Shown: positions 50,101 to 58,145 of the stretch, piece after piece
How the letters are laid out: each line of letters begins with the position of its first letter
Position numbering within the stretch: position 1 is the stretch's first letter
Source: Neoaliturus tenellus
Taxonomy: Eukaryota; Arthropoda; Insecta; Hemiptera; Cicadellidae
Assembly: GCA_030545055.2 (NCBI GenBank)
Contig: CM061531.1
Location: 248,542,736-248,606,735, forward strand
DNA length: 64,000 bases
Reading direction: 5' to 3'
Notes under the pieces: generated by a model
The model's database searches: none
Told to the model about the DNA's origin: nothing
The model's input: the letters and a program-made list of their open reading frames with translations, nothing else
Program-made: the position numbers and the translations under genes

Positions 50101-53089
50101 AGTAGTGGGTGGATTGTTAGTTTGAAATTTCATTAATTACAATAGTAGTTATGGTAAAAAAGATTGTAGAGCTGAAAAGGGTGACAATCTGGGCTGTTTT
50201 TCATCAATATAATATTTATCAAAATTTAATTAATCAAAATAGTCTAAAACGTATCCTATCCTATGCGAGGAATGTCTGTGGCAATGTATTTTCCACAACC
50301 TCGATACCTAGCTGGTAGCCTATATTTTGCTTATACTGTGCATTAAGAGTGTTTTTATACCCCAAATATTTAAAAACAACCCCAAACCCAAGGAAAAATC
50401 GTGTTACAAATTTAAAAGCCAATTAATTTTAGTATTTTAATTTTTAGCATTGGTTGTATGATATGCTGCCATCAAGGCAACGAAATAACAACAAAAGATA
50501 AACAAAAGTAAAAGAGCACTCTTTTGAAGCATCATGAAGCAGCTGTCACCTGTGAAAAGGATATAGTGGTATAGCAAATCCTGATTATCTTGATACTTAT
50601 TTTAAGCTAATTATAGCTACTCATGAATTATTTAAAACAAATTTTGAGAAAATTTGATGTAGTTCGGACTGCTTGCTTGACTCCAACTTCAGTCTAACCT
50701 AACTTAATTAAGTAGTTCGGACTGCTTGCTGACTCCATCTTCAGTCTAACCTAACTTAATTAAGTAAAGTATCAAAGAGGAATTTTACATACCGTCAGGA
50801 ATTACTATAACAAAAGTGAATTTGAGCAAGGCTCAGTTAACCCGGGTACCAATAATTAGTTTGGGAGTTTTAATGTTCCGTATAAGTCAAGCTGATCATT
50901 TTTTTCGTTACTTGCAATTTTCTTTGTTAGAGAAATCAAACTATTCTCCTGAAGTAGTGCTGGCACTGGTTGTTTCATATGTAACAAAAATAACTATGTA
51001 GTCTAAGAACTTCAATGGGAATTTGGAAATTCAGTGTACCCATAAATATACTAAGACCTAATAAGTCTATGGTATATCTGTAGCCTATATAATAATATAA
51101 GCTTGAGGCTACATTGCATGGCAGTGCATGATTATTATAGAATTTCTTAAGTTCAGTATGAGTTCTTATGAAATCTTAGGGCATTATTTTCTCTTCATCT
51201 TTAGGGGCCGCTACACCGCTACATACTAAAATACCTTCGAAATAAAAATTGTTGATAAACTATTTGGATTAATGGTAAAGTGTTATCTTGAAAAGCATCC
51301 TCACATCAACGAAAATTTTAAATAAAAAATTGTAATGTAATATTTGAGCAAAGAATCACATCAGAGCCAGTAGATATGGAGTGATAATGAAATCGATTAA
51401 TTAGTTATAGTCTATTTATATGTAGAATAGAAATTCACAAACAGCAGTTGAAATAATCTAGTAGGCTAAATGTGTAGGCATACGTGGCTATTTAAACCAC
51501 GTAGGCCTATACCGATTTCTTTTTCTAAGGCGACTATGCGCGGTGTCTGGACTACCGTAGCTGGTTTGGAGCAACCTTCCGTGTTTCAAAATCAACGCGC
51601 CCGATAGAGGGTTAAAAAAAAACCTCCAAATTAACCAAAGCAAAAGAGAACTGATTTGGCCTGCTAATCGCACCGGAACGTGTCTCATTATTAGATTTTA
51701 TCAATGTGAGGTAGTATAGTAACATAGTAGTAAAAGTATAGTCACATTTTTAGAGCTAGATCCCCTGATGATAACGGACTGATATCGGCAACTGATAAGG
51801 GAGGTCCGCGCCTTGAGGGGGAGGCGGAGGGGGGAGTGAAGCAAGTGCCTAGCCGTGAAGAATCGCCGTTGCCGACAGTTGCGAAAAGTCGCTTTCACTT
51901 TCAACTGATAAGCAACACTTAAGTCTACACATCCATACCGCTGTATCTACAGTACACACGCAGCCCTTTATGGTCTTATACAAGTGTTCGTTGATTTCAC
52001 TATTCCCGTATTCCGTTTGCATAGAGGGAATTCCAAAGGGGATTTTTTATCTGGTACCATCCCTAGTACAGTACCACATTGGGCCATCATTTAAATGAAT
52101 CTTTACTTTTTGAAAGAAATACAAATTTAAAGAATTGGTAAGCCCAAAGGGCGATAACTAAGTTCAAACTTCGAGTAGGCTTTTATTTGCTGTTGCTTCT
52201 TTGTCTGGTATCTCTATGTATGTTAAAAACTTATAATCCTTTTTCTACAATCCGATGAATTTAAATGCATTTATGGCCTGCTTTCGGGAGAGTGGAATCT
52301 CATTTTTCTAACTAGTGTACTGTACACTATATTTATACACTATTATATTACACGCTAATTAAATTAAACAAAAAATGCTCTCACTGGACTTACCTTGAGG
52401 TCTTTGAAAAACGCGGAATTTCTCGCCCAATCGACTTGGGAGAATAGATTTTGGTCCAACACTTTACACATTAGTTCGAAAAGGTCCACTTCACACTGGT
52501 TGTACGTCTGGTTTTGTAACAGTCCGTACAACGAGTTCTGCCACTCGCGGTCGTCCACGGATTGCACAAAGTCCCTGATCATGGGTGAGATCTTGGATTG
52601 ACTGGGGGCGGTGTTGGCGGGGGCGGGGGCGGCGGGGTTACCCGCCCCGGTGTCGAAGGGTGAGTGGGGCGAGTGCGAGGGGGTGGTCGAGTTGGGCTGC
52701 CCCCACAGTTTAGCATGCTCCTGCGGTTTGCTGCCCGGAGGTACCGGCGCTGGGAGGTTGCTGCTGGGGATTGGTGACCACCATGCCCCCCAGACCCGCC
52801 TGGCCCAGCGCCACGGCTATCGGCGACGGCGAGCTGTCCGGCGACGACGTCAGCGACGACACTTGCGGTATCTGGATCTCCTGCTTGATGTGGAGGCTGG
52901 CGAAGGGGCTGCTGCTGCCGGGGTAGCTGAGCGTGACGCCCTCGCCCAGCGCGTACTGCGCCGCCGACCCTCTGATCGTCTGGATGGCGATCTGTCTCTG
53001 CCGCATCATCTGCAGCTTCCGCGCTCGGTCCCTCTTGTACATTGGCCCGAATTTGTTCCTTCCTCCTCTCATTCTGTCCGCTCGTACCG
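17075..53089 (-). CDS. ftz-f1: ftz-f1 nuclear receptor gene (NR5A), 3' part, four coding exons in this window
   Basis: FTZ-F1 is an orphan nuclear receptor that binds DNA as a monomer at YCAAGGYCR sites; in insects it is a competence factor in the ecdysone cascade and a partner of Ftz. Coding exons on the minus strand are 53089-52394, 24988-24730, 21220-21120 and 17221-17075, with introns of 27,405, 3,509 and 3,899 bp or so. All junctions are GT-AG and the phases match (1, 0, 1, 0), giving about 399 residues to the stop. What is present: the FTZ-F1 box (RMRGGRNKFGPMYKRDRAR), a proline- and serine-rich hinge, and a full LBD ending in the AF-2 core LLMEML and AKRK. What is missing: the two zinc fingers and the N-terminal A/B region. 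The entry phase (second base of an Ala codon) fits the intron position just after the zinc fingers known in insect orthologues. One extra base in the hinge breaks the frame (see the exon entry). The family assignment is secure; the paralogue Hr39 is less likely because of the very close match to the FTZ-F1 box and LBD. Confidence 0.95.
17222..21119. other. ftz-f1 last intron
   Basis: AT-rich intron between the last two coding exons. It contains a lone pogo-like end (CAGTACACTCTCGTTCATCG near 17309), a short TA microsatellite at about 18286-18302 and a hairpin repeat at 19940-20242. CCTAA-like repeats at about 21012-21036 are common in insect DNA. Nothing else was recognised. Confidence 0.7.
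19940..20242. repeat. hairpin (foldback) MITE-like repeat
   Basis: Two arms of about 140 bp are near-perfect inverted copies around a centre at about 20097 (AACACTAAAATCAATTAGTG). Outer ends are AAATTGAAGGTTTAAAT and its diverged complement. No clear target duplication was found. Such foldbacks are typical MITE remnants. Confidence 0.75.
21120..21220 (-). CDS. ftz-f1: ftz-f1 exon: LBD helices before the C-terminal exon
   Basis: The acceptor is TTTTCCAG (AG at 21222-21221). The exon completes the split Asp codon and encodes VRGLMNRKHVQEGHEQVQQA followed by LLEYCVQCYPQIT. It ends at ACG|GTAACT (GT at 21119-21118) in phase 0. The length of 101 nt (two bases plus 33 codons) fits both neighbours. 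The segment corresponds to helices 9 to 10 of the LBD. Its sequence is nearly that of other insect FTZ-F1 proteins, so the call rests on direct recognition as well as on splice phase. Confidence 0.93.
21941..21988. repeat. short hairpin, 18-24 bp stem
   Basis: ATTGTTGTGAGGGACAGG is followed after 12 bases by its near-perfect complement CCTGTCCCTCACAATAAT. The stem extends inward through GTAAGC/GCTTAC with one bulged base, leaving a two-base loop. It is too compact for a normal animal pre-miRNA. Confidence 0.7.
23409..24339. mobile_element. TTAA-flanked piggyBac-like MITE with six copies of a palindrome
   Basis: TTAA at 23405-23408 and 24340-24343. The inverted ends are CCCTTCCCGGGCTA, perfect over about 13 bp. 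ACGGATATATCCGT or a one-base variant occurs at 23426, 23468, 23510, 24018, 24102 and 24143. Five of the six are linked to a GGGC or CGGG box a few bases upstream. There is no transposase. It lies in an ftz-f1 intron. Confidence 0.88.
24730..24988 (-). CDS. ftz-f1: ftz-f1 exon: middle of the LBD
   Basis: The exon follows a GATGCAG acceptor and opens in phase 0 with VDDQMKLLQHSWSDMLVLDH, the strongly conserved helix 4-5 region of NR5 receptors. It continues with DETTLPNGQKFDLLSLGLLG and ELKFDLSDYICVKFLLLLNP, and ends after the first base of the next codon (CCG G|GTAGGT, GT at 24729-24728). The length of 259 nt equals 86 codons plus one base, which matches the phase of the next exon. This segment forms much of the ligand or phospholipid pocket and the coactivator groove in vertebrate NR5A structures. 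The open frame continues a short way past the donor into the intron, but the conserved residues stop at the splice site. Confidence 0.95.
25150..25603. mobile_element. GAGTC-family MITE, TTAA-type flanks
   Basis: The inverted ends GAGTCATCTTCACCTTT are perfect over at least 17 bp. The right flank is TTAA (25604-25607) and the left is TAAA (25146-25149). The subterminal part (CATATGGTATTTTATTCC, TTTTTCAACCGATTTTCTTT) recurs at 44280-44345 and inverted at 48225-48290. Confidence 0.72.
25608..27000. other. intronic AT-rich sequence
   Basis: Contains a C/A homopolymer at about 25847-25868 and a copy of a dispersed repeat at about 26270-26340 (GGCAAAACATTGTAAGGAAA) that recurs at about 29290-29375. 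There is no gene. Confidence 0.4.
27010..27235. promoter_or_regulatory. GC-rich island in ftz-f1 intron
   Basis: A sharp GC- and CpG-rich block (CCGCGCCACCGCGCC, CGCCGCGCCGCGTCG) in AT-rich surroundings. All frames are open by composition alone. It could be an internal promoter, a first exon or a repeat; no core promoter motif is decisive. Confidence 0.3.
28020..28385. promoter_or_regulatory. GC-rich island with poly-C tract
   Basis: CpG-dense sequence (GTCGCCGCGGCCGCGG) with a long C homopolymer at about 28097-28119. Overlapping open frames on both strands look compositional. Its role is unknown. Confidence 0.3.
28386..29587. other. intronic sequence with dispersed repeat pieces
   Basis: AAGACGAGTGAGCGAAG at about 28516 recurs inverted near 62935-62965 in diverged form. 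GACAGGACTGCTAATTCATAG near 29038 recurs at about 40227. There is no gene. Confidence 0.4.
32730..33060. repeat. diverged copy of the 13300-14650 element interior
   Basis: TTTTGTACAAGGAACTCCTC, TCATTGGATAGAGCTC and AAGCCCTTAAAGTTC match 13790-13980 in the same order. Confidence 0.7.
33530..33800 (+). mobile_element. non-LTR retrotransposon RT fragment (N-terminal part)
   Basis: The frame reads QYSFRRNMCTQLTQYVTYII, then CIFYDMTKAFDLISHDIL, which is RT motif A of LINEs (usual form LDLSKAFD). It breaks off at a stop at 33780, with QIVSIRH continuing in another frame. It splits two pieces of the pogo-like repeat. Confidence 0.8.
34750..35224. mobile_element. MITE with CACACTACC ends
   Basis: The left AAGGTGACGACACACTACCT and right complement AGACACACTACTGGAC continue inward to CACCGGACC and GCATCGTACC on both sides. 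Multiple CCGAGCATCGTA or its complement lie in the interior. No transposase. The target duplication is unclear (TTTTA/TAAAA). Confidence 0.65.
35753..36073. repeat. inverted repeat, arms of about 93 bp
   Basis: CATGCGTTCGTAGTCCCCTG at 35753 is matched by its complement ending at 36073, and similarity extends for about 90 bp (CCGATTTGATTG, GTGGTCTTAAACTG). It is the subterminal part of the GAGTC family in two orientations. Confidence 0.7.
36300..36605 (-). repeat. two tandem copies of a Helitron-like 5' segment
   Basis: ATGCAAAGTT..CGCTAGATTTCGA..TTCAGACA.TGCTC occurs at about 36315-36400 and again at about 36490-36590. The complement of the first matches 45395-45490. Confidence 0.5.
37345..37775. 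mobile_element. GAGTC-family MITE, TTAA-flanked
   Basis: TTAA lies at 37341-37344 and 37776-37779. Inverted ends GAGTCTGCACTACCTGCGCC continue as a perfect 24-bp match. Inside each arm the CCCATAAGA..AATGTTAAATTTGAAA segment is also inverted. It sits just outside the 29588-37321 element. Confidence 0.85.
37780..39292. other. intronic AT-rich sequence
   Basis: No gene seen. The part from about 38500 to 39010 has the look of a dispersed insect repeat, but no ends were defined. Confidence 0.35.
39293..39345. repeat. 37-bp perfect palindrome flanked by an 8-bp direct repeat
   Basis: GGCACAGC occurs at 39293-39300 and again at 39338-39345. Between them, 39301-39337 is CTCGGACTAAGTATAAC, then TTA, then the exact complement of the first 17 bases. 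A related uninterrupted sequence (GGGCACAGCAGGC) exists at 39488, so the palindrome looks like an insertion. Confidence 0.85.
39337..39625. repeat. tandem duplication, about 151-bp unit
   Basis: GGGCACAGCAGGCTTTGGG at 39337 recurs at 39488, and both copies run through CACATTGATCGCGGCGACC and CCTGGCCCACCCCC with few differences. The unit is GC-richer than its surroundings. No RNA gene family was recognised in it. Confidence 0.9.
39626..41190. other. intronic AT-rich sequence
   Basis: Contains a second copy (about 40227) of the GCCCAACAGCCAATA repeat seen at 29060. There is no gene. Confidence 0.35.
41195..41485. promoter_or_regulatory. GC-rich island with an AGGTCA direct repeat
   Basis: CpG-dense block (GCGGCGCGGCGGCGGCGGCG, CGCCGCGCCGGCATCGCCG). 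At 41363-41374 it contains AGGTCAAGGTCA, a zero-spaced direct repeat that includes TCAAGGTCA, a perfect FTZ-F1-type site. Function as an enhancer or promoter is inference. Confidence 0.35.
41509..41768. repeat. degenerate minisatellite, about 29-bp unit
   Basis: Units resemble CAGAGGACGGTTGAGGGATT plus GGGGGATTT. The last clear copies begin at 41704 and 41733. Earlier copies are diverged and vary in length. Confidence 0.85.
41769..44209. other. intronic sequence
   Basis: Contains a C homopolymer at about 42836-42853. A 112-codon frame at 42902-43240 and a frame at 43315-43701 have no recognised domain and are not called genes. Confidence 0.35.
45387..45782 (+). mobile_element. Helitron-like non-autonomous element (tentative)
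   Basis: It starts TCCTATACTATAATACGAGG after an A, and ends with a small hairpin CGAGCAAGGCTCG followed by GTTAACCTGGTACTAA. A TC start, a 3' hairpin and a CTRR-like end are Helitron traits, and no inverted ends or target duplication are seen. Related copies lie at about 50255-50835 and 36300-36605 (minus); related 3' ends at about 31535-31575 (minus). Confidence 0.4.
47038..47117. repeat. (AT)n microsatellite
   Basis: About 33 uninterrupted AT dinucleotides between 47050 and 47116. Confidence 0.95.
47296..47902. mobile_element. MITE-like element with 17-bp inverted ends and an internal duplication
   Basis: The ends AGGCTGCGGTCTACCCC are perfect inverted copies. Inside, a unit of about 166 bp is repeated in tandem (GCAGAGGTTTACGGGGATCG at 47384 and 47550). 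There is no transposase. The target duplication is unclear. Confidence 0.75.
48410..48700. promoter_or_regulatory. GC-rich island with CRE-like and NRF-1-like motifs
   Basis: CpG-dense sequence in the large ftz-f1 intron. It contains GATGACGTAACGC and GGGCATGCGCAGAA, which resemble CRE/ATF and NRF-1 (Ewg) sites often found in CpG-rich promoters. An internal promoter for ftz-f1 or for an antisense transcript is possible but unproven. Confidence 0.3.
48701..52393. other. intronic sequence near the hinge exon
   Basis: Contains a small GC-rich patch at about 49795-49915 with a CACGTG E-box near 49855 and another near 49984, a Helitron-like copy (about 50255-50835) with a 53-bp tandem duplication at about 50658-50765 (GTAGTTCGGACTGCTTGCT), and a G-rich patch near 51810. 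There is no gene. Confidence 0.4.
50255..50835 (+). repeat. Helitron-like copy with internal 53-bp tandem duplication
   Basis: It begins TCCTATCCTATGCGAGGAATG and ends GAGCAAGGCTCAGTTAACCC, colinear with 45387-45782. The duplication of GTAGTTCGGACTGCTTGCT and TCAGTCTAACCTAACTTAAT is specific to this copy. Confidence 0.45.
52394..53089 (-). CDS. ftz-f1: ftz-f1 exon: FTZ-F1 box, hinge and start of the LBD
   Basis: The exon starts after a TTCCAG acceptor (AG at 53091-53090) with the last two bases of an Ala codon, then VRADRMRGGRNKFGPMYKRD. This basic stretch is the C-terminal extension of the DNA-binding domain, which contacts the bases 5' of the AGGTCA half-site. A hinge follows, with an IKQEI motif (a candidate SUMO site) and DSSPSPIAVALGQ. 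The LBD begins at about 52595 with SPMIRDFVQSVDDREWQNSL and runs to WARNSAFFKDLK. The donor is AAG|GTAAGT (GT at 52393-52392). The 5' reading frame reaches a stop at 52712-52710, while the LBD frame is open far upstream in another frame (PAPVPPGSKPQEHAKLWG). The exon is 696 nt and the phases require 695, so exactly one base is in excess. The likeliest places are the GGG run at 52752-52754 or the GGGG run at 52766-52769 on the plus strand. An assembly or sequencing error is more likely than a dead gene. Confidence 0.93.
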
Positions 53090-55017
53090 CTGGAACACAT
53101 CGAAACATGCATTAGAGTGTGATCATGTAAAGGCAGGTTTAAATGGGAGCGCAGAACCCAACATTTTTGTCTCGCTCATGCAAGTTCGGCAATAAAAATA
53201 TAGCATATCTGGTAATCTTTAACCTAAGCAGTTGCTGGATTACCCAAATATACTAAAGATTAAATTCTATTAGATTAAATACGATATTCAACTGGATTAA
53301 TTAATCTAAAAGTTTCCTTTCTCTTCTTTCATTGGCATTACATATTTAGTCCAATAGCCATGCTATATTTAGAGATTTACAGCCACGGGATACTTAGTCT
53401 TCCAGACGAATTCTAACTTTTTAGCAGCAAACATGTATTTTTGGTTGAAGTAATGCGAAGTCTCTGATGATATACGTTTTGGCTAGAGACCAAATAAATA
53501 TAGAAGTTTTAATTTGAGCTGCGTTTTCATTGCTGCACAATGTCTTGGCACCATAGTGCAAATTTAACTCTATCATACGACGCAGAGCTAGAACGCTTCA
53601 GCGAGGAAAGATTTCGTGGATATGTAAACATAGCTTTAATTGCATTACCACATGAATCAAAAGCACAATTTAATATCAATAAAACATTGGTCTACTGTGT
53701 AAAATGCTAATATGTAAAATATAATGCCATATGCTAATGAAAACGAGTATTTGGTGGATTCATGTGGATTTATGTAGGATACTCATCATTTCATCCTTTC
53801 GTCAGCATGATGAAAAATCGTAATTACAGATGAACGTCGTGCATGTTGATGATAGCGATTCAATTGAAATTCGAGATACGCTACGCAATATAAGGCGTAA
53901 ACAAAGATAAAAGAGAAGGTATAGAATAAACAAGAACTAACAACTGATAACCCAAGTGCGTGAGTTTCCTTCTAGGCGATTTGCCAACTCACTAGCCGTA
54001 CTTGCGGATGTCTGACCTTTTGAGGTTATCTGCATTTGATTTTATATTTTCTGTTTGCTGTTGACTGGAACTGCAAAATGTACATGAAACGAATTGCTGT
54101 AATTGGCCTGATGCTGTAAACAAAACACCAGGGAAAAGCGTAAACTATATCTGTTTTAAATATATAAAAAAAAACTTTTCATCTAATGGAATGGCAACTG
54201 TAGCATAATTTATGTGGCGTGTAAAATACGCCAAAATATTGGAAAGTATTCCAAGTGTTGGCCACACGATGTAATGAGACGTGATAAGACACATCAAAGT
54301 CGCTATCTTATCACTCTAAACCCGACTGTCTTACTTTACCTGCTAGTTTGCACACTGCTAAATAACCTTGAAAATTGCACTTAAACCACCTGCTGCTGTT
54401 TAATTTTTGCACTTAAGCTTTGTAAACACTAATAAGTCCTTATCACTAAATTTTGTCATGTTTGACAACTATATTTTACAAGATTACCTTTCTAATAGCC
54501 CATCAACGTGAATGTGAGGAAGGAACATTAAAAGGAATATGAAAATTATAAACCAAGAATAAAAATAAATATTTGATATAAAATTAAATGCAGGTTTATA
54601 TTTAATAAAGGTCAAGCGCTCTTTTTAAATAAAACTTGAATGGAAAACTCCTGTTTGCAGTGTCGTTAACATATAAGCTTGACAATCACACTGAAAACTG
54701 CTGTTTTGTTTTTCAACCCATCAGGCTTTTCAATAAATTTTGTCAGGTTTGACAAAGATATTTCTCATATCAACGAAAAGTTGGAGGAATATTAAATTTA
54801 CAAAACAAGAAGAATGGACCTTTAAACTTGAAATCGAATTGAACACATCAGGTTGCTATTTGGCAAAGGTAAGAGCTTTTTATATAGCACATAATAAACA
54901 GAAACCCCTATTGTTTAACATGTCGTTGAAAACATTTCAATAGTGTTGTTGAACACATTTCAATAAATGTAACAAAGTCCTTGGGTTCAATGACTCAAAC
55001 GAACTGCTCACGCGTCT

Positions 55018-55138
55018 TTTAGCGAATTTCCCATAGGGAATAAGCTATTACCGTAGGTCTCATGGTAAGACCTAAGCCCGGGACCATGTTACTTTTTCGT
55101 TTTGAGGTGCCCAGAGACCAAAAATAATAGTCATTAAA

Positions 55139-55179
<41 letters not shown>

Positions 55180-55219
55180 TTATATATGTATATATGTATA
55201 TATATATATATATACATAT

Positions 55220-55300
<81 letters not shown>

Positions 55301-57490
55301 TGTGTCCCTAGACACGATAACTCTCGTAAAAATAGTCCGATCGACACCAAATTTGGTAGAGATGTGTAATCCTACATTTATTCGGATGAGTTCGTAAACC
55401 AGACATATCGACCTACCGGAAGGGGTAGTTTTGGGGGGTTTTGTACCCCAAAAATGGGTTTTTTGCATTTTCCATATGAAAATTTTAAAAATTTTAAATT
55501 TTTATTTTGACCATTGGATTAAGCTAAAAAAAACACACAATTTAGTACTTTGAAGCTTTCTTCTATCTCCATTGGTTACCGAGATATTACAAAGTCTAAA
55601 GACAGTACATTGTCTTTTGGGGCTCCAATGTTAATCTTATGGAGAATAAGGATGTGTTAATATTTCACTTATTAACTAATATTTTTGGATGAAACTTGGT
55701 ATTTAGCTTCATTTGGTTGAGATTCATCCATTTAAGATAAAAAAATCTTGGTTTTTGTACTTATCATGGCAGCAAACCTGCATACTCTTTTCCCATGTTA
55801 ATCATATGGAGAATAGGCAAACTTTTTTATTTATGGACAGATATATATGAAACTTACTATATGGCTTTATATGGTCGAAATAAATTTTTTCTATGCTAAA
55901 AACCTTCTTTAGTGTCCCCCATGGCAGCATACCTTCATAATCTTTCCCTATATTTATCTTAAGGAGAATAGACATTTATTTCTCTATTTATGAACACGTG
56001 ATGAAATTTTGTTTACAAGTTTAGCTGGTCAAAATTAATATTACTAATTTGGAAATTCGCTGAGTACGCAGGTCTGCTGCGACGGGGGGTATTTTATTAA
56101 TCTTTCATTGCCGTAAAATAAGCGTAAAACAATTGCGCAAAAAACTAAAGATGATTTGTCTCCAAGTTACCAAGAGTAACCAGTAGACCTTGATTTTTTG
56201 GTGTTTACTATTTAACAATAAATGAAACAAGGCGTAAACCTACAACAGAGTATTTTGGTGTAGATTTGAAGTGGCCATGCAAAGTTGCGCTGCATTAATG
56301 TATGTATGATATATAGAGACCCTTATTCATCAAACCCTCCTCTTTTCATAAAATAAAAAATCTAGGCATCGGTAAAAGACCAAAAAGAAGGCTGTGGAAA
56401 GGCTTGGTCGTTTTGAAGCCCCCCTAATTAACCAGGGTTAAAAGATTCCCTAGATAGTCTAAGTCTAAAAGATATGCTACCTATGCAATCCCGAGGATCC
56501 CTCTGACCACCAGGTCATCGCGTAGTGGATTTTCTTATATATTTAATTGGTTCAACACGCGCTGAAAAGGGGGGACAAGGAGAAGAGGTCCCCATGTCAT
56601 ACCCTTTCTTTGACCAACACCAAAGATAACTGGAATTCCTATAGAGTATAGGTAACGCCAACCAGTAGCAACAGCTGCCTTGAAGACCTCTAGAGAATAA
56701 AATACCCCCCGTCGCAGCAGACCTGCGTACTCAGCGAATTTCCAAATTAGTAATATTAATTTTAACCAGCTAAACTTGTAAACAAAATTTCATCACGTAT
56801 TCATAAATAGAGAAATAAATGTCTATTCTCCTTAAGATAAATATAGGGAAAGAGTATGGAGGTATGCTGCCATGGGGGACACTAAAAGTAGGTTTTAGCA
56901 TAGAAAAAATTTATTTCGACAATATAAAGCCATATAGTAAGTTTCATCAATATCTGTCCATAAATAAAAGAGTTTGCCTATTCTCCATATGATTAACATG
57001 GGAAATGAGTATGCAGGTTTGCTGCCATGATAAGTACAAAAAAAACCAAGATTTTTTACCTTTAATGGATGAATCTCAACCAAATGAAGCTAAATACTAA
57101 GTTTCATCCAAAAATATTGGTTAATAAGTGAAATATTAACACATCCTTATTCTCCATAAGATTAACATTGGAGCCCCAAAAGACAATGTACTGTCTTTAG
57201 ACTTTGTAATATCTCGGTAACCAATGGAGATAGAGCAAAGCTTCAAAATACTAAATTGTGTGTTTTTTTTAGCTAAATCCAATGGTCAAAATAAAAATTT
57301 AAAATTTTTAAAATTTACATATGAAAAATGCAAAAAACCCATTTTTGGGGTACAAAACCCCCCAAAACTACCCCTTCCGGTATTTCGATATGTCTGGTTT
57401 TCGAACTCATCCGAATAAACGTAGGATTACACATCTCTACCAAATTTGGTGTCGATCGGACCATTTTTACGAGAGTTATCGTGTCTAGGG

Positions 57491-57541
<51 letters not shown>

Positions 57542-57552
57542 TACATATATAA

Positions 57553-57604
<52 letters not shown>

Positions 57605-57727
57605 TTTAATGACTATTATTTTTGGTCTCTGGGCACCTCAAAACGAAAAAGTAACATGGTCCCGGGCTTAGGTCTTACCATGAGACCTACGGTAATAGCT
57701 TATTCCCTATGGGAAATTCGCTAAAAA
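55018..57727. repeat. 2.7-kb foldback with near-identical arms of about 1 kb
   Basis: Left arm 55018 to about 56100 and right arm about 56697-57727 are inverted copies. The ends read TTTAGCGAATTTCCCATAGG. The inner arm limits read ACGCAGGTCTGCTGCGACGG. Only scattered substitutions separate the arms, apart from a TA microsatellite within each arm (about 55145-55300, 57496-57600). The spacer is about 600 bp. No transposase or clear target duplication. Confidence 0.88.
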
Positions 57728-57779
57728 GAAACTGTAGAGAGAAGTGAGCCACAGAGAGTGGTTTCTGGAAAACTCCGGA

Positions 57780-58145
57780 CATTCGAAGAGCTCACGCTGC
57801 TGTACTATACCAGGGATGTGAGAGTTTATCCGTTGTCTCGCCGTGGCCGCGCCTTATCGCCGATCTGCGGCAGCCGTGGTGTTGCCCCGTGGTCAAGGCC
57901 CTCTATTTTCGCCGCGCGGCGCACCACTCGACCACTCTGCTATTATTAAATGAGTCGGCGGCGGCGGCGGCTCGGCGCGATCTGCGGTTTCAAGGTCGCG
58001 GCGCCGCGGTGCCAAACCCAACACTCGACAGACTATCCATACACCGTTGGTATTCCGGGGGCCTAACCGGTCTACCCGACACCGCTCCCTATCCAACTGC
58101 GCATTTTCGAACCAAACTTCCCGCTGCTGCAGAAATGGCGCGGTG
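57780..58145. promoter_or_regulatory. GC-rich island in upstream intron
   Basis: CpG-rich block (GCGGCGGCGGCTCGGCGCG) just outside the foldback. It contains TCAAGGTCG (57990-57998), which fits YCAAGGYCR. About four such matches are expected by chance in a window of this size, so the site is not significant alone. Confidence 0.3.

Larger units (their letters stand above)
24989..52393. other. ftz-f1 27.4-kb intron inside the LBD
   Basis: The donor GTAAGT at 52393 and the acceptor GATGCAG at 24989 bound it. It is filled mostly with repeats listed separately, several GC-rich islands and AT-rich sequence without recognised features. Confidence 0.9.

Noticed and set aside
52579..53195. Open frames of 177 codons on the minus strand and 194 codons on the plus strand over the ftz-f1 hinge exon
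   Set aside because: Shadows of the real ftz-f1 exon. Only the frames with the FTZ-F1 box and LBD match the family.
55019..55468. Open frames rich in IYIYIY
   Set aside because: Translations of the TA microsatellites in the foldback arms.
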